DNA of 64,000 bases from Pseudoclavibacter sp. CFCC 11306 (GTDB lineage Bacteria; Actinomycetota; Actinomycetes; Actinomycetales; Microbacteriaceae): the NCBI RefSeq assembly GCF_008831235.1, contig NZ_WBKF01000003.1, forward strand, positions 248,001 to 312,000, given 5' to 3'. Below are positions 33,331-43,822 of the stretch, in pieces; position 1 is the first letter of the stretch; every line of letters begins with the position of its first letter. Position numbers and translations under genes: made by a program. The notes beneath the pieces were generated by a model. That model saw only the letters and a program-made list of their open reading frames with translations, was not told where the DNA came from and made no database searches.

Positions 33331-34842
33331 GTGACCACCTTCAGAGAACTGAACATCGACGACACCATCGTCTCGGCCCTTGACGAGAAGGGCTTCGATT
33401 CGGCCTTCCCCATTCAGGAACAGGCCATCCCCCTCGCCCTCAAGGGCAACGACATCATCGGCCAGGCCAAGACCGGCACCGGCAAGACTCTGGGTTTCGG
33501 ACTTCCCGTGCTGCAGGAGCTCGGCGAGCACCCCGAAGACCATGTGCAGGCCCTCGTGGTCGTGCCCACCCGCGAGCTCGCACAGCAGGTGTACGAAGAC
33601 CTGCTGTTCGCCGCTTCGCACCGCCCCGACGTCAAGATCGCCGCGATCTACGGCGGCAAGTCATATGACGATCAGATCGCCGCACTGAACGATGGCGCGC
33701 AGATCGTCGTCGGCACCCCCGGCCGCCTGCTCGACCTGAACCAGCAGCACATTCTGCAGCTCGGTCGGGTGCGCTTCGTCGTGCTCGACGAAGCCGACAA
33801 GATGCTCGACCTGGGCTTTCTGCCCGACGTCGAGCGCATCTTCTCGAAGCTGCCCGACGTGCGCCAGACCATGCTGTTCTCGGCGACCATGCCGGGAGCG
33901 ATCGTGTCGCTGAGCCGCCGCTTCATGACGCACCCCATCCATGTGCAGGTCGTCGATCCTGACGAAGGCCTCACCCAGGCCAACATCGACCACTTCGTCT
34001 ACCGCGCGCACCCGCTCGACAAAGACGAGATCATCGGTCGCATCCTGCAGGCCGAGGGCCGCGGACGCACCGTCATCTTCACCCGCACCAAGCGCGCCGC
34101 GAGCCGTCTGGCCGACGAGCTCGACGACAGAGGGTTCAAGGCCGTCGCCGTGCACGGCGACCTCAACCAGGATCAGCGCGAGCGCAACCTCAACAAGTTC
34201 CGCAACGGCGAGGCCGACGTGCTGGTCGCCACCGATGTTGCCGCTCGCGGCATCGACGTCGACGACGTCACCCATGTGATCAACCACAGCATCCCCGAAG
34301 ACGAGAAAGACTATCTGCACCGCGTGGGCCGCACCGGCCGCGCCGGCAAGCATGGCATCGCGGTCACCTTCGTCGACTGGGAGGACGTCGCCCGCTGGGG
34401 CATGATCAACAAGGCCCTCGACTTCGGCCAGCCCGAGCCGACCGAGACCTACTCGACGTCACCGCACCTGTTCAGCGACCTGAGCATTCCCGAAGACGCC
34501 ACCGGTCGACTCAAGGCCTCGACGCGCAGCAACGAGCGTCACAGCTCGCGTGGCGGTCATGATCGCGGCGGGCGCGGCGGTCGCGACGGCCAGGCCTCGC
34601 ATGACGGACGCCGTGGCGGGCGCGGCGGCAACGGCCGCGGACGCGAGCATGGAGACCGCGATCGGCACCATGACGGGCAGCGCGATGCCCACCGTTCGAA
34701 CGCCGGGCAGCAGGACGAGACGAAGCAGGAGCAGGCGGGCGCGACCACGAAGCCCCGTCGCCGTCGCCGCCGTCGCAGCCATGGTCAGGGTGGCGAGGCC
34801 GCACAGGGCAGCGGTCAGCAGGCCGGCTCCTCAGCCGAATAG
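33331..34842 (+). CDS. rhlE: DEAD-box RNA helicase (RhlE type) with RGG-rich tail
   Basis: 503 residues from GTG 33331 (TTFRELNIDDTIV), chosen because this is the family's usual beginning and GAAAGAAC lies upstream. All DEAD-box motifs are present: Q-motif FPIQEQAIPLAL, AKTGTGKT, PTRELAQQ, GTPGR, LDEADKM, SAT, VATDVAARGID and HRVGRTGRAG. After the core (about residue 400) the tail is disordered and RNA-binding in style, with GGRGG repeats and a run of seven arginines. It may remodel ribosomal or cold-stressed RNA. The long leader with an upstream ORF suggests post-transcriptional control. Confidence 0.92.
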   Translation: MTTFRELNIDDTIVSALDEKGFDSAFPIQEQAIPLALKGNDIIGQAKTGTGKTLGFGLPVLQELGEHPEDHVQALVVVPTRELAQQVYEDLLFAASHRPDVKIAAIYGGKSYDDQIAALNDGAQIVVGTPGRLLDLNQQHILQLGRVRFVVLDEADKMLDLGFLPDVERIFSKLPDVRQTMLFSATMPGAIVSLSRRFMTHPIHVQVVDPDEGLTQANIDHFVYRAHPLDKDEIIGRILQAEGRGRTVIFTRTKRAASRLADELDDRGFKAVAVHGDLNQDQRERNLNKFRNGEADVLVATDVAARGIDVDDVTHVINHSIPEDEKDYLHRVGRTGRAGKHGIAVTFVDWEDVARWGMINKALDFGQPEPTETYSTSPHLFSDLSIPEDATGRLKASTRSNERHSSRGGHDRGGRGGRDGQASHDGRRGGRGGNGRGREHGDRDRHHDGQRDAHRSNAGQQDETKQEQAGATTKPRRRRRRRSHGQGGEAAQGSGQQAGSSAE

Positions 34843-34863
34843 CCGAACCTGACCTGCACGCAG

Positions 34864-34919
34864 CGCGGGCGATTCGAGATGCACGATGGGTGTGTGCGTC
34901 TTCGGATCGCCCGCGTTTC
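34864..34919 (+). terminator. Rho-independent-like terminator after rhlE
   Basis: CGCGGGCGAT (34864-34873) pairs with ATCGCCCGCG (34906-34915), followed by TTTCT. The inner part can also pair (GCAC/GTGC). It sits between convergent rhlE and ispH. Confidence 0.65.
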
Positions 34920-34995
34920 TGCGAACCTCACCGTGGGCGTTCAGCGGCCTCATCGGTCGGGGCAGGCGGGCGTCCGGGTCAGCGGGCGTCCAGGT

Positions 34996-36075
34996 TCAGC
35001 GGTCGTGACCGCCCAGCCCGGTCTCCTCGCCTGCGGCCGCCAGATCGCGACGCAGCTCCTTGGGCAGTGAGAACGTGAGGTCCTCTTCGTCGGTGCGCAC
35101 CTCTTCGACGTCGCGCCAGCCGGCTTCGGCGAGCGCGGCCAGCACTTCGTCGACGAGCACATCGGGCACCGAGGCTCCCGAGGTGATGCCGATGGTGCGC
35201 ACTCCGGCGAGCCACTCCGGCTCGATCTCATGTGCGAAGTCAATGCGGTGCGCGGTCCGAGCGCCGTGATCGAGGGCGACATCGACGAGCCGCATCGTGT
35301 TCGACGAGTTGGACGAGCCGACGACCAGCACCAGATCGGAGCGCGCCGCGATGTTCTTGATCGCAATCTGACGGTTCGACGTGGCGTAGCAGATGTCGTC
35401 GCTCGGTGGGCTGACCAGCTCGGGAAAGCGCTCGCGCAGCCGCTCGACCGTGCGCATGGTCTCGTCGACCGAGAGAGTGGTCTGGCTGAGCCAGACGGTC
35501 TTCGCCGGGTCACGCACAACCACCTTGTCGACCTCGCTGGGATCGTTCACGATCTGCACGTGGTCGGGGGCCTCGCCCGAGGTGCCTTCGACCTCTTCGT
35601 GGCCGCGGTGGCCGATCAAGAGGATGTCGTAGTCCTGTTTCGCGTATCGCTTCGCCTCGCGATGCACTTTGGTGACGAGCGGGCACGTGGCGTCGATGGC
35701 CTGCAGCTCTCGTTGTTCGGCCTCGGCGACGACGCTCGGCGCGACGCCGTGTGCGCTGAAGACGACGTGGGCACCGACAGGCACCTCGTCGAGTTCTTCG
35801 ACGAAGACGGCTCCGTCTTGCTCGAGTTCTGCGACGACATGCCTGTTGTGCACGATCTGTTTGCGCACGTAGACGGGGGCACCATAGATCTTGAGCGCTC
35901 TCTGCACAGCCACAACGGCGCGGTCGACTCCTGCACAGTATCCGCGTGGGGCTGCCAGCAGCACCCGTCGAGGGGGCAGACTGTCATCATCAGCGATCAC
36001 CGGCAGCACCGGCGCTGCGCGGGGAACGCGTGGAGTCGGCACGAAGACGGGATCGTTCGCGGCTTCTGGTGTCAC
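34996..36075 (-). CDS. ispH: 4-hydroxy-3-methylbut-2-enyl diphosphate reductase
   Basis: Last step of the MEP isoprenoid pathway, producing IPP and DMAPP with a 4Fe-4S cluster. 359 residues. The three cluster cysteines are in [22 protein letters not shown] and [25 protein letters not shown] marks the C-terminus. The GTG at 36075 is 6 bases after TATCAT, so the mRNA is leaderless. A longer in-frame reading to 36309 is rejected because its extra residues are low-complexity and overlap the xseA promoter region. Divergent from xseA. Confidence 0.95.
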   Translation of the reverse strand: MTPEAANDPVFVPTPRVPRAAPVLPVIADDDSLPPRRVLLAAPRGYCAGVDRAVVAVQRALKIYGAPVYVRKQIVHNRHVVAELEQDGAVFVEELDEVPVGAHVVFSAHGVAPSVVAEAEQRELQAIDATCPLVTKVHREAKRYAKQDYDILLIGHRGHEEVEGTSGEAPDHVQIVNDPSEVDKVVVRDPAKTVWLSQTTLSVDETMRTVERLRERFPELVSPPSDDICYATSNRQIAIKNIAARSDLVLVVGSSNSSNTMRLVDVALDHGARTAHRIDFAHEIEPEWLAGVRTIGITSGASVPDVLVDEVLAALAEAGWRDVEEVRTDEEDLTFSLPKELRRDLAAAGEETGLGGHDR

Positions 36076-36081
36076 ACCCCC

Positions 36082-36087
36082 ATGATA
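36082..36087 (-). promoter_or_regulatory. Leaderless promoter -10 box, ispH
   Basis: TATCAT on the minus strand, 6 bases, then GTG at 36075. Confidence 0.55.
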
Positions 36088-36173
36088 CGGTGCCACCGTT
36101 GCCGCAGCAGCTGACTGCGCGCTCGGCACGCGGCCAGCTGTCAGAGGAGGCGCGGCGGCACGAGCTGCTGGCA

Positions 36174-36212
36174 GAGCGGCGGGCCGTGTGGGCTGAGCGG
36201 CGGGCCGTGTGG
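36174..36212. repeat. Tandem 18-base repeat between ispH and xseA
   Basis: GAGCGGCGGGCCGTGTGG occurs at 36174-36191 and 36195-36212, separated by three bases, in the divergent promoter region. Confidence 0.8.
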
Positions 36213-36263
36213 CGAACCAGACATGGTGTTGCCGCAGCACGGACGACATGAGACAGGAGCACG

Positions 36264-37523
36264 ATGAGCGAGCAGGTTCAGCACGACGGCCCAGCGACGG
36301 CCGACGCACCTTGGTCGGTCGCGCGAGTGGCGAAACAGCTCAAGGGCTACATCGACCGTCTCGGCGGCATCTGGGTCGAAGGCGAGATCACCCAGTGGAA
36401 CGTGCGCGGTGGCAACGTCTTCGGCAAGCTCAAAGACCTCGAGCAGGACGCCACGTTCTCGTTCGCCATCTGGTCGTCGACCGCTCGACGCATCGATCTC
36501 GGCGAGTTCAGCCAGGGCGACCGCGTCGTCGGGCTCTTCACACCGAATTACTGGCCCAAGGGCGGCTCACTCACCTTCGTGACCTCACAGCTGCGCCATG
36601 CAGGGCTGGGCGAGCTGCTCGAACGGCTCGAACGCCTGCGCCGGCAGCTGGCTGCCGAGGGACTCTTCTCAACCGACCGCAAGCGGCGCCTGCCGTTTCT
36701 GCCGGGCATGATCGGGCTCATCACGGGAGCGAACTCAGACGCTGAGAAAGACGTGCTGCGCAACTCCGCCCTGCGCTGGCCGGCTGTGCGCTTCCGCACC
36801 ATCCACACCGCCGTTCAAGGCGAACGCGTGCCTGACGAAGTCGTGGCCGCGATCCAGCAGCTCGACGCCGACCCTGAGGTCGAGGTCATCATCATCGCCC
36901 GCGGCGGCGGCGACTTTCAGCATCTGCTCGGCTTCAGCGACGAACGGGTGCTGCGCACAGCGGCCGCAGCACACACGCCGATCGTCAGCGCCATCGGCCA
37001 CGAGAACGATCGTCCCCTGCTCGACGAGGTCGCTGATCTGCGTGCGTCGACTCCGACCGACGCCGCCAAGCGCGTGGTGCCAGACGTCTCTGACGAGCTG
37101 CTGCGCGCCACGCAGGCGCGCACCCGGCTGCTGACCGCGATGAGCGGTCGTCTGCGCAACGAGCACGAACGACTGGTGCAGCTTCGCAGCCGCCCGGTCA
37201 TGCGCGACCCCGAGTGGATGCTGCACGAACGTGCCGAAGACGTCAATCGGCTGCGAGATCGGTCTTCCGAGCTCTTCGTTCGCACGCTCGAGCGCGGGCA
37301 CAGTCAGATCGAGGCTCTGCGTGGGCACCTCGTCGCGCTGTCGCCTCTCGCCACGCTCAGGCGCGGGTACTCAATCGCCCGGCGTGATGACGGTACCGTG
37401 CTCACGAACGCGGCCGATGCGGCCGTCGGGCAGCAGATCACGGTGCTGTTCGCCGAAGGCGAGCTGCAGAGCACCGTCGACCAGATTTCAGACCATCATC
37501 TCGCCGCATCAGAGAGAAAGTAG
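36264..37523 (+). CDS. xseA: Exodeoxyribonuclease VII large subunit
   Basis: 419 residues. An N-terminal OB-fold binding single-stranded DNA (about 20-115, [22 protein letters not shown]) is followed by the catalytic Exonuc_VII_L domain ([67 protein letters not shown]) and a coiled C-terminal arm ending [13 protein letters not shown]. Works with XseB to degrade single-stranded DNA in both directions. The ATG has AGGAG 6 bases upstream. xseB follows 10 bases after the stop and also has its own promoter overlapping it. Confidence 0.95.
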   Translation: MSEQVQHDGPATADAPWSVARVAKQLKGYIDRLGGIWVEGEITQWNVRGGNVFGKLKDLEQDATFSFAIWSSTARRIDLGEFSQGDRVVGLFTPNYWPKGGSLTFVTSQLRHAGLGELLERLERLRRQLAAEGLFSTDRKRRLPFLPGMIGLITGANSDAEKDVLRNSALRWPAVRFRTIHTAVQGERVPDEVVAAIQQLDADPEVEVIIIARGGGDFQHLLGFSDERVLRTAAAAHTPIVSAIGHENDRPLLDEVADLRASTPTDAAKRVVPDVSDELLRATQARTRLLTAMSGRLRNEHERLVQLRSRPVMRDPEWMLHERAEDVNRLRDRSSELFVRTLERGHSQIEALRGHLVALSPLATLRRGYSIARRDDGTVLTNAADAAVGQQITVLFAEGELQSTVDQISDHHLAASERK

Positions 37524-37526
37524 ACT
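37521..37526 (+). promoter_or_regulatory. Leaderless promoter -10 box, xseB
   Basis: TAGACT overlaps the xseA stop codon, with 7 bases before the ATG at 37534. Confidence 0.5.
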
Positions 37527-37533
37527 GTCGATC

Positions 37534-37854
37534 ATGGCTCACGACTACGCACAAGAGGTCGCCGACCTCTCATACGAGACCGCCCGCGACCAGTTGGCCG
37601 AGACGGTCAACCGTCTCGAGCAGGGCGGTGCGACCCTCGAAGAGTCGCTCGAACTCTGGGAGCGCGGCACGGCCCTCGCCGACCGCTGCGAGCAGTGGCT
37701 GACCGGTGCCCGCCAGCGCCTCGAAGCCGCACAAGAGGCCTCCGTCGCCGGTCAGCAGAGCGCTGCAACAGCCGGTGCCGCTGAACCGGGGGCAGCCGAC
37801 CAAGACGCAACCGGCGCGCCCGCGACGACCCCAGGCGACGATGACGTCTTCTGA
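37534..37854 (+). CDS. xseB: Exodeoxyribonuclease VII small subunit
   Basis: 106 residues. The N-terminal 65 form the family's helical hairpin ([45 protein letters not shown]). It is followed by a flexible Ala/Gly/Pro-rich tail ending GDDDVF that is longer than usual. It stabilises the XseA arm. The next gene (DUF4245) begins 14 bases before its stop, so the three are co-translated. Confidence 0.93.
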   Translation: MAHDYAQEVADLSYETARDQLAETVNRLEQGGATLEESLELWERGTALADRCEQWLTGARQRLEAAQEASVAGQQSAATAGAAEPGAADQDATGAPATTPGDDDVF

Positions 37855-38509
37855 TCAGACAGAGTCCACTGTTCCAGCAGCAGCAACAACATCGACGCAG
37901 TCCGGCGCAGGGGAGCCTCCGCGCGGCCCGGTGCCGTCGCAGGCCTCTGATTCGGCCAAGAAGCACCGCGCCCAGCAGACGCTGCGCAATCTGATTCTGG
38001 CGATCATCGCGTGCGTGGGAGTCCTCGTACTGATGCTCGTCGTGGTGCCGCGAGACGACTCGCCGATGCACAATGCTGTCGACTACCAGAGCACGGCACA
38101 GGGCATCCAGCCGACCGTCGACTGGCGCCTCGCCGTTCCCGAGCCGGGCTCCGGTTGGCAGGCGAATCGTGCCGACATCGACCAGGAGCCGACGAACCAG
38201 CTGCAGGTGTGGACGATCGGATTCCTCACGCCGAAACACCAGTACATCCGCTTCGAGCAGGTCAAGGGCGCGAACCCGACCTGGGTCAGCCAAGACCTCG
38301 ACGGCCGACGTCCGACCGGGCAGATCGACCTCTCCGGCCACACGTTCACCGTCTATGACCAGCGCGACTCCCCCGACTTTCAGAAGGGACAGAACAACTA
38401 CGCGCTGACCACCGAGGTCTCGGGAACTACACTGATCTTCAACGGAACAGCCGATGACGACGAGTTCGCCCAGCTGATCGACGCGACTTTGACCTCGCTG
38501 AACAGCTGA
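37841..38509 (+). CDS. DUF4245 domain-containing membrane protein
   Basis: 222 residues. An N-terminal disordered stretch is followed by a single membrane helix ([20 protein letters not shown], near residue 50) and an extracytoplasmic DUF4245 domain ([46 protein letters not shown]). Function unknown, but the family is widespread in actinobacteria and commonly lies after xseB, as here. Start ATG 37841, overlapping xseB. Confidence 0.88.
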   Translation: MTSSDQTESTVPAAATTSTQSGAGEPPRGPVPSQASDSAKKHRAQQTLRNLILAIIACVGVLVLMLVVVPRDDSPMHNAVDYQSTAQGIQPTVDWRLAVPEPGSGWQANRADIDQEPTNQLQVWTIGFLTPKHQYIRFEQVKGANPTWVSQDLDGRRPTGQIDLSGHTFTVYDQRDSPDFQKGQNNYALTTEVSGTTLIFNGTADDDEFAQLIDATLTSLNS

Positions 38510-38553
38510 CCCCCGATCGGACGAACCGTCGCACACCGGCACAAAGGAGAGCC

Positions 38554-39225
38554 ATGAGCGAGCTGGATCTTGGTACGCCCCAAGAGGTGTGGAACGACCT
38601 GCAGGAGGGCAACGATCGCTTCGCCACGATGCGCTGTCGCCACCCGCATCGCGATGAGGCTCGCCGGCAGGAGCTTCTGACCGGGCAGTCTCCCAAAGCC
38701 GTCATCTTGGGCTGCGGTGACTCCCGTGTGCCTGCCGAGATCGTGTTCGACGTAGGCCTCGGCGACCTCTTCGTGGTTCGCAACGCCGGCGCAGTCATCG
38801 GCACCAGCATCCTCGGATCGATCGAGTTCGCGGTCGGCTCGCTGCACGTTCCCCTCGTGATGGTCATGGGCCACGAGAGCTGCGGCGCGATCGCCGGAGC
38901 CATCGCGGCCGCCGACCCGGCACAGCCGACGCCTCCCGGCTATTTTCTCGAAGAGCTGCTGCACCGCATCAAACCGGCGGTCACGCAGGCCGAGCGCGAC
39001 GGCGACTCCTCGCCGCGACACATCGGCGAGCTGCAGGTCGAGAACACGGTGCAGGCGATCATGGAGCGTTCTGAACTCGTCGCCGCTGCAGTGACCCGGG
39101 GCGAGACCGCCGTCGTCGGCGCCATCTACGATCTGAGCACCTCACGCGTGCGGCCCATCACCGCTCGCGGCCTCGACATCGGACAGACAACCGCGAGCAA
39201 CGCCGGACGCGAACTGTCACACTGA
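38554..39225 (+). CDS. Beta-class carbonic anhydrase
   Basis: Interconverts carbon dioxide and bicarbonate. 223 residues. Zinc ligands and the Asp-Arg dyad are visible in [29 protein letters not shown] and [11 protein letters not shown]. The final 25 residues ([14 protein letters not shown]) are normal for the family. AAAGGAGAG lies 7 bases before the ATG. It is followed by fumC in the same direction. Confidence 0.94.
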   Translation: MSELDLGTPQEVWNDLQEGNDRFATMRCRHPHRDEARRQELLTGQSPKAVILGCGDSRVPAEIVFDVGLGDLFVVRNAGAVIGTSILGSIEFAVGSLHVPLVMVMGHESCGAIAGAIAAADPAQPTPPGYFLEELLHRIKPAVTQAERDGDSSPRHIGELQVENTVQAIMERSELVAAAVTRGETAVVGAIYDLSTSRVRPITARGLDIGQTTASNAGRELSH

Positions 39226-39292
39226 CCCCCGCCGCATCCACCTCGAAGCTGCACGTGCAACGCAGCACAGAACAGAAAGAAAGGCTGTAACA

Positions 39293-40684
39293 GTGACCGA
39301 ATACCGCATCGAGCACGACACCATGGGAGAGGTCAGGGTTCCTGCTGACGCGCTCTACGGCGCGCAGACGCAGCGAGCCGTCGAGAACTTCCCGATCTCG
39401 GGAACCGGACTGGAGCACCGGCACATCGCCGCGCTGGCGCACATCAAGAAGGCCGCAGCCCTGGCGAACGCCGAACTCGGCATTCTCGACCGTGACATCG
39501 CGCAGGCGATCGCCGACGCCGCTGACAAGGTCGTCACCGGCGAGTACGATCAGCACTTTCCGATCGACGTGTACCAGACGGGTTCGGGCACTTCGTCGAA
39601 CATGAACACCAACGAGGTGCTGGCCACGCTCGCGTCGCAGGCACTCGGCAAGCCCGTGCACCCGAACGACAACGTGAACGCCTCGCAGTCGTCGAACGAT
39701 GTGTTCCCGACCTCGGTGCACGTGGCCGTCACCGGCGCGCTGCTCGACGACCTCATTCCGTCGCTCGACGAACTCGCTCGCTCGCTCGAAGCGAAGCGCG
39801 ACGAATGGAAGGACGTCGTCAAGGCCGGCCGCACCCATCTGATGGACGCCACACCGGTCACCGTCGGTCAGGAGTTCGGCGGCTACGCACGTCAGATTCG
39901 TCTGGGCATCGAGCGCGTCGAGGCCGCTCTGCCACGAGTCGCAGAGGTGCCGCTCGGCGGCACGGCCACCGGCACCGGCATCAACACACCCAAGGGCTTT
40001 CCGCAGAAGGTCATCGAGCTGCTGCGCGAAGACACCGGGCTGCCCATCACCGAGGCGAAAGACCACTTCGAGGCTCAGGGAGCACGTGACGCACTGGTCG
40101 AGGCGTCGGGCGCACTGCGCACCATCGCCGTCAGCCTGATCAAGATTCAGAACGATCTGCGCTGGGCGTCATCAGGCCCCAACGCCGGTCTGGGCGAGCT
40201 GCACCTGCCCGATCTGCAGCCTGGCTCATCGATCATGCCCGGAAAGGTCAACCCGGTGATTCCCGAGGCGGTGCTGCAGGTCGCCTCGCGCGTCATCGGC
40301 AACGACACGGTTGCGACCTGGGCTGGTGCCTCGGGCAACTTCGAGCTCAACGTGCAGATTCCGGTGATCGCCAATGCCCTGCTGGAGTCGATCCGTCTGC
40401 TCACGAACTCGACGCACCTGCTCGCGGTTAAGACCGTCGACGGCATCAAGGTCAACGTCGAGCGTGCTCGCCAGCTGGCAGAGTCGTCACCGTCGATCGT
40501 CACGCCGCTGAACCGCGTGATCGGCTATGAGAACGCAGCGAAGATCGCCAAGTACGCCGTGGCCAACAAGGTCACCGTGCGTGAGGCGACCATCGCTCTC
40601 GGCTTCGTCGAGCGCGGAGAGATCACCGAAGAGCAGCTTGACAAGGCCCTCGACGTGCTGTCGATGACCTCGCCCAACCTCTGA
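39293..40684 (+). CDS. fumC: Class II fumarate hydratase
   Basis: 463 residues, GTG start with AAGAAAGG upstream. Class II signature [11 protein letters not shown], the histidine and threonine sites in [12 protein letters not shown] and [19 protein letters not shown], and [12 protein letters not shown] are all present. Converts fumarate to malate in the citric-acid cycle without iron-sulphur clusters. A strong terminator follows the stop. Confidence 0.97.
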   Translation: MTEYRIEHDTMGEVRVPADALYGAQTQRAVENFPISGTGLEHRHIAALAHIKKAAALANAELGILDRDIAQAIADAADKVVTGEYDQHFPIDVYQTGSGTSSNMNTNEVLATLASQALGKPVHPNDNVNASQSSNDVFPTSVHVAVTGALLDDLIPSLDELARSLEAKRDEWKDVVKAGRTHLMDATPVTVGQEFGGYARQIRLGIERVEAALPRVAEVPLGGTATGTGINTPKGFPQKVIELLREDTGLPITEAKDHFEAQGARDALVEASGALRTIAVSLIKIQNDLRWASSGPNAGLGELHLPDLQPGSSIMPGKVNPVIPEAVLQVASRVIGNDTVATWAGASGNFELNVQIPVIANALLESIRLLTNSTHLLAVKTVDGIKVNVERARQLAESSPSIVTPLNRVIGYENAAKIAKYAVANKVTVREATIALGFVERGEITEEQLDKALDVLSMTSPNL

Positions 40685-40700
40685 TTCACACGCTTCCTGC

Positions 40701-40745
40701 GGGGAGTGGCCGGCGCCCGATCAGGCGCCGGCCACTCCCCGTTTT
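40701..40745 (+). terminator. Rho-independent terminator after fumC
   Basis: A perfect 17-base stem (40701-40717 and 40724-40740) with loop CGATCA is followed by GTTTTC. This is the most canonical terminator in the window. Confidence 0.95.
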
Positions 40746-40843
40746 CTGTGCACGGCACTTCCCTCGATCACGGCCCATTCTGATCAGCCCGGATCTGATG
40801 TTCAGAGTGTGCTGAGCATCTCTGCGTCACAGACCGACGGCTC

Positions 40844-41116
40844 GGTAAAATGGCGCAGCCGATGACACGGCCGTTGGCGCAGCCGTTAGCGCAGCGACTC
40901 GACGCGATCACGAGATATGCACCGTCAGCGGCAGGCAACATGGACGTCGCTCAGAGTTCACCAGAGCGTCATGCGGTCACACCCCGAATGAACCGGTCTC
41001 GCGGCCTTTCTGCTTGTAGGCTCAAGGCAACCGATCACCCGATCGGCGCGGGTAGGGCCTCCCCTCCCGAAAGGAAGGCAGCGGCCCCTCACGCATCAGT
41101 CGTCTGAGGAGTCAAC
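40844..41116 (+). promoter_or_regulatory. Leader region of phoH, structured, no clear gene
   Basis: A TAAAAT box lies at about 40846-40851, and the leader ends at the phoH GTG. A reading frame of about 80 codons starting GCGCAGCCG-ATG-ACACGG covers most of it, but it has no recognisable product. Near the 3' end the RNA can form CCGAT/ATCGG and GGGCC/GGCCC hairpins around a CCTCCCCTCCCGAAAGG segment. A second possible -10 is TAGGCT at 41017. No known riboswitch was recognised. Confidence 0.4.
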
Positions 41117-42586
41117 GTGGCCACTACATCCCACCGCAGCGAGTCGACCAGCGCGACCGTCGAAGGCGGGCAGACCATCGCATCCGCACACCACGTGCAG
41201 GCATCGAACCGGAATGCCGATCGGGCAGCGCACGGCAGAACGGACAACGCCCCCAGCGAGTTCGCCGCCGCCGATCACACAGAGCTGAATGGCACGGGGC
41301 AGCGCACGTACGTGATCGACACGTCGGTGCTGATCAGCGATCCCGACGCGATCTTCCGGTTCGCCGAGCACGAAGTGGTGATTCCGATCGTGGTCGTGAC
41401 CGAGCTGGAGGGCAAACGGCACGACCCGGAGCTCGGATACTACGCACGTCGGGCGCTGCGGAATCTCGACGATCTGCGCAGTGAACACGAACGCCTCGAC
41501 TTTGCCGTGCCCATCGGCGACGAGGGCGGGTCGCTGCGCGTCGAGCTGAACCATTCCAGCATGGCAGCGCTGCCGAGCGGGTTTCAGAGCAGCGGATCGA
41601 CGAACGACTCGCGCATACTGGCGGTCGCACAGAATCTGTCGATCGAGGGCTGCGACGTCGTGGTGGTGTCGAAAGACATGCCGATGCGGGTGAAGGCGTC
41701 GGCGCTGGGTCTTGCAGCCGACGAGTATCGCGCCGAGCAGGTCGTCGACACCGGATGGACCGGGCTCGCCGAGCTGCACATGACCGACGATCAGATGTCG
41801 GCGCTGTACAACGAGGATCGGGTCGATCTGGAAGGCACAGAGGGTCTGCCGGTGAACACGGGGCTGGTGCTGTCGTCGGCCCGCGGTTCGGGTCTCGGGC
41901 GCCTGCTCGCCGACGGGCAGGTCAAGATGGTGTCGGGCGACCGCGATGTCTTCGGGCTGCACGGGCGCAGCGCGGAGCAGCGGCTGGCGATCGATCTGCT
42001 GCTCGATCCGAGCGTGGGCATCGTGTCGCTCGGCGGCCGGGCGGGTACGGGCAAGTCGGCGCTGGCGCTGTGCGCGGGGCTGGAGGCTGTGCTCGAGCGT
42101 GAGCAGCACCGCAAAGTGATGGTGTTTCGGCCGCTGTATGCGGTCGGTGGGCAGGAGCTCGGGTACCTGCCGGGCGATCGCGACGAGAAGATGAACCCGT
42201 GGGGCCAGGCGGTGTTCGACACGCTCAGCGCCGTGGTGTCACCACAGGTGCTTGACGAGATCGTGGCGCGCGAGCTCGTCGAGGTGCTGCCGCTGACGCA
42301 TATTCGCGGTCGGTCGCTGCACGACGCGTTCGTGATCGTGGACGAGGCGCAGTCGCTTGAACGCAATGTGCTGCTGACAGTGCTCAGCCGCATCGGGCAG
42401 AACTCACGTGTGGTGCTGACGCACGACGTGAATCAGCGCGACAATCTGCGGGTCGGCCGGCACGACGGCATCACCTCGGTGGTCGAGAAGCTGAAGGGGC
42501 ACCCGCTGTTCGGGCATGTGACGCTCACGCGCAGCGAACGCAGCGAGATCGCGGGCCTGGTGACCGAGGTGCTCGAGGATTTCTAG
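41117..42586 (+). CDS. phoH2: PhoH family ATPase with N-terminal PIN domain
   Basis: 489 residues. A PIN ribonuclease domain (about 60-200, [60 protein letters not shown]) is fused to a PhoH ATPase with [13 protein letters not shown] near residue 305 and [28 protein letters not shown]. Homologues act as RNA helicase-RNases. The N-terminal 55 residues are polar and poorly conserved-looking. GTG start with GAGGAG about 7 bases upstream. Confidence 0.92.
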   Translation: MATTSHRSESTSATVEGGQTIASAHHVQASNRNADRAAHGRTDNAPSEFAAADHTELNGTGQRTYVIDTSVLISDPDAIFRFAEHEVVIPIVVVTELEGKRHDPELGYYARRALRNLDDLRSEHERLDFAVPIGDEGGSLRVELNHSSMAALPSGFQSSGSTNDSRILAVAQNLSIEGCDVVVVSKDMPMRVKASALGLAADEYRAEQVVDTGWTGLAELHMTDDQMSALYNEDRVDLEGTEGLPVNTGLVLSSARGSGLGRLLADGQVKMVSGDRDVFGLHGRSAEQRLAIDLLLDPSVGIVSLGGRAGTGKSALALCAGLEAVLEREQHRKVMVFRPLYAVGGQELGYLPGDRDEKMNPWGQAVFDTLSAVVSPQVLDEIVARELVEVLPLTHIRGRSLHDAFVIVDEAQSLERNVLLTVLSRIGQNSRVVLTHDVNQRDNLRVGRHDGITSVVEKLKGHPLFGHVTLTRSERSEIAGLVTEVLEDF

Positions 42587-42608
42587 CCTGGCCCCGGGGA
42601 GCAGGTGC

Positions 42609-42685
42609 GTCGAGCAGGAGCAGATGTGCCGTATGGGAGCATTCGTACGGTGAGAAGCGCTCCTCCTCAACGCATCTGCTCCTGC
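42609..42685. repeat. 77-base partly palindromic element, copy 1
   Basis: Blocks GTCGAGCAGGAGCA, TGGGAGCATT, GCTCCT and GCATCTGCTCCTGC occur at offsets 0, 25, 50 and 63. Copy 2 at 43992 has the same blocks at identical offsets. Its outer arms (GCAGGAGCAGATG and CATCTGCTCCTGC) form a perfect 13-base inverted repeat. No gene lies between phoH and 42938. Confidence 0.85.
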
Positions 42686-42937
42686 TGGGGCAAGCGACGT
42701 GGCCCTCAACCCGTGTTCGACGGCAAGTGCCAGCATGGCCGGTCTCAGAGTCTGGTCTGGTGAGAGAGATTGATGCCGCGCTGATCGCATTTGTGCGGAT
42801 GCCGGGTCACCAACGTCGCATCGTCGCCCGTAGAACTCGGTGCACGCCCGCTCTGCACAACCTGCAGATGCCGCGTAGGCGTCCACATCAGACGTGTTCC
42901 CCAGCGCCTGGGTGCGAGATGAGGGCAATGTGGTTTC

Positions 42938-43822
42938 ATGCAAGACCTACTCGCTCTGGTACCTACCGGCGTCGTCCAAGTGCGCTGGCTCCTTCTACAA
43001 GGTGTTTCACGCGCAGACGTCGCGCGAGCACGACGACAGGGACTCATTAGAACCATCCGCAGAGGTTGGGTGCAGACTGTTCCAGCGCCAGATCCTCACG
43101 TGCTCAGAGCAGTGTCCCTTGGCGGTCTTCTCAGTGGCCCGCACGCGCTGTCACGCTGGGGCGGTCGAATTCCTCCCGACGCCTACGGCCATATTGTGCA
43201 GGTGAGCCACACAGCACCCATCAGGCGCGAGCGCCTGCACACCCACTACGTGCACCGCGCAGCCATGCCAGAAGCTCCATTTGGAATCGTCCCTTGGCCG
43301 CAGGCTCTCCAGCACACGCTGAAGCGGCTTGAGCTTGCAGATGCGGTTGCCGTCGTAGACGGACTCCTGCACACCGCCCGCAACAGCAGACTGCCTGTGA
43401 AATCGGCACTGAGAGAAGACCAGATTCACGCAGAGCTTTCACGCACTCCGAACGGACGACAGGTGTTGGCCTTCAGTGATGCAGACTCCGAGTCAATCAT
43501 CGAGTCATTCCCGCGCGTCCGCCTGAGGATTCTCGGCTATGACGTCAAGATCCAGGTTCGGCTGCCGAGTCGTGAACGACTTGATCTGCTCATCGAGGGG
43601 GTCGTCTCGCTCGAAGCGGATGGCCGGGGCCACGCCGAACCAGGGCGATATGTCAAAGATCACGCCAAGGCTGCGCGATCTGCTCAGCTTGGAATCATTC
43701 CACTGCGGTTTACCTTTGCGCAGATCATCTATGACTGGGATCTAGTACTCAGCAGCATCGAGACCCTGCTCGCGCGGTTCTGTCCTGAAAAGCTGAGGCC
43801 ACGAGTTCCACAGACCGTTTGA
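42938..43822 (+). CDS. AbiEi-like N-terminus plus DUF559 endonuclease-fold protein
   Basis: 294 residues. The N-terminal 60 resemble a winged-helix AbiEi-type antitoxin domain (WLLLQGVSRADVARARRQGLIRTIRRG). The C-terminal 110 are a DUF559/Vsr-like restriction-endonuclease fold with an ESIIES helix, RLDLLIEGVVSLEADGRGHAE and SAQLGIIPLRFTFAQI. The D and E-x-D acidic residues expected for a metal-dependent nuclease are present. It has no clear ribosome site. Its codon use is less GC-rich than its neighbours', suggesting recent arrival. It stands alone (no AbiEii toxin) and is framed by two copies of a 77-base repeat. Confidence 0.72.
   Translation: MQDLLALVPTGVVQVRWLLLQGVSRADVARARRQGLIRTIRRGWVQTVPAPDPHVLRAVSLGGLLSGPHALSRWGGRIPPDAYGHIVQVSHTAPIRRERLHTHYVHRAAMPEAPFGIVPWPQALQHTLKRLELADAVAVVDGLLHTARNSRLPVKSALREDQIHAELSRTPNGRQVLAFSDADSESIIESFPRVRLRILGYDVKIQVRLPSRERLDLLIEGVVSLEADGRGHAEPGRYVKDHAKAARSAQLGIIPLRFTFAQIIYDWDLVLSSIETLLARFCPEKLRPRVPQTV

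Noticed and set aside
36076-36309. Longer N-terminus for IspH
   Set aside because: The added residues are Ala/Pro/Arg low complexity from a tandem repeat, overlap the xseA promoter, and a leaderless GTG start is better placed.
41000-41100. Known riboswitch (c-di-AMP or 6C type) before phoH
   Set aside because: Conserved cores of these classes could not be matched; only generic hairpins are visible.
40850-41107. 85-codon frame upstream of phoH
   Set aside because: No family recognised and no ribosome site. Kept only as part of the phoH leader.
42938-43822. Complete AbiE toxin-antitoxin pair
   Set aside because: Only the AbiEi-like domain is present; no nucleotidyltransferase (AbiEii) gene lies nearby.
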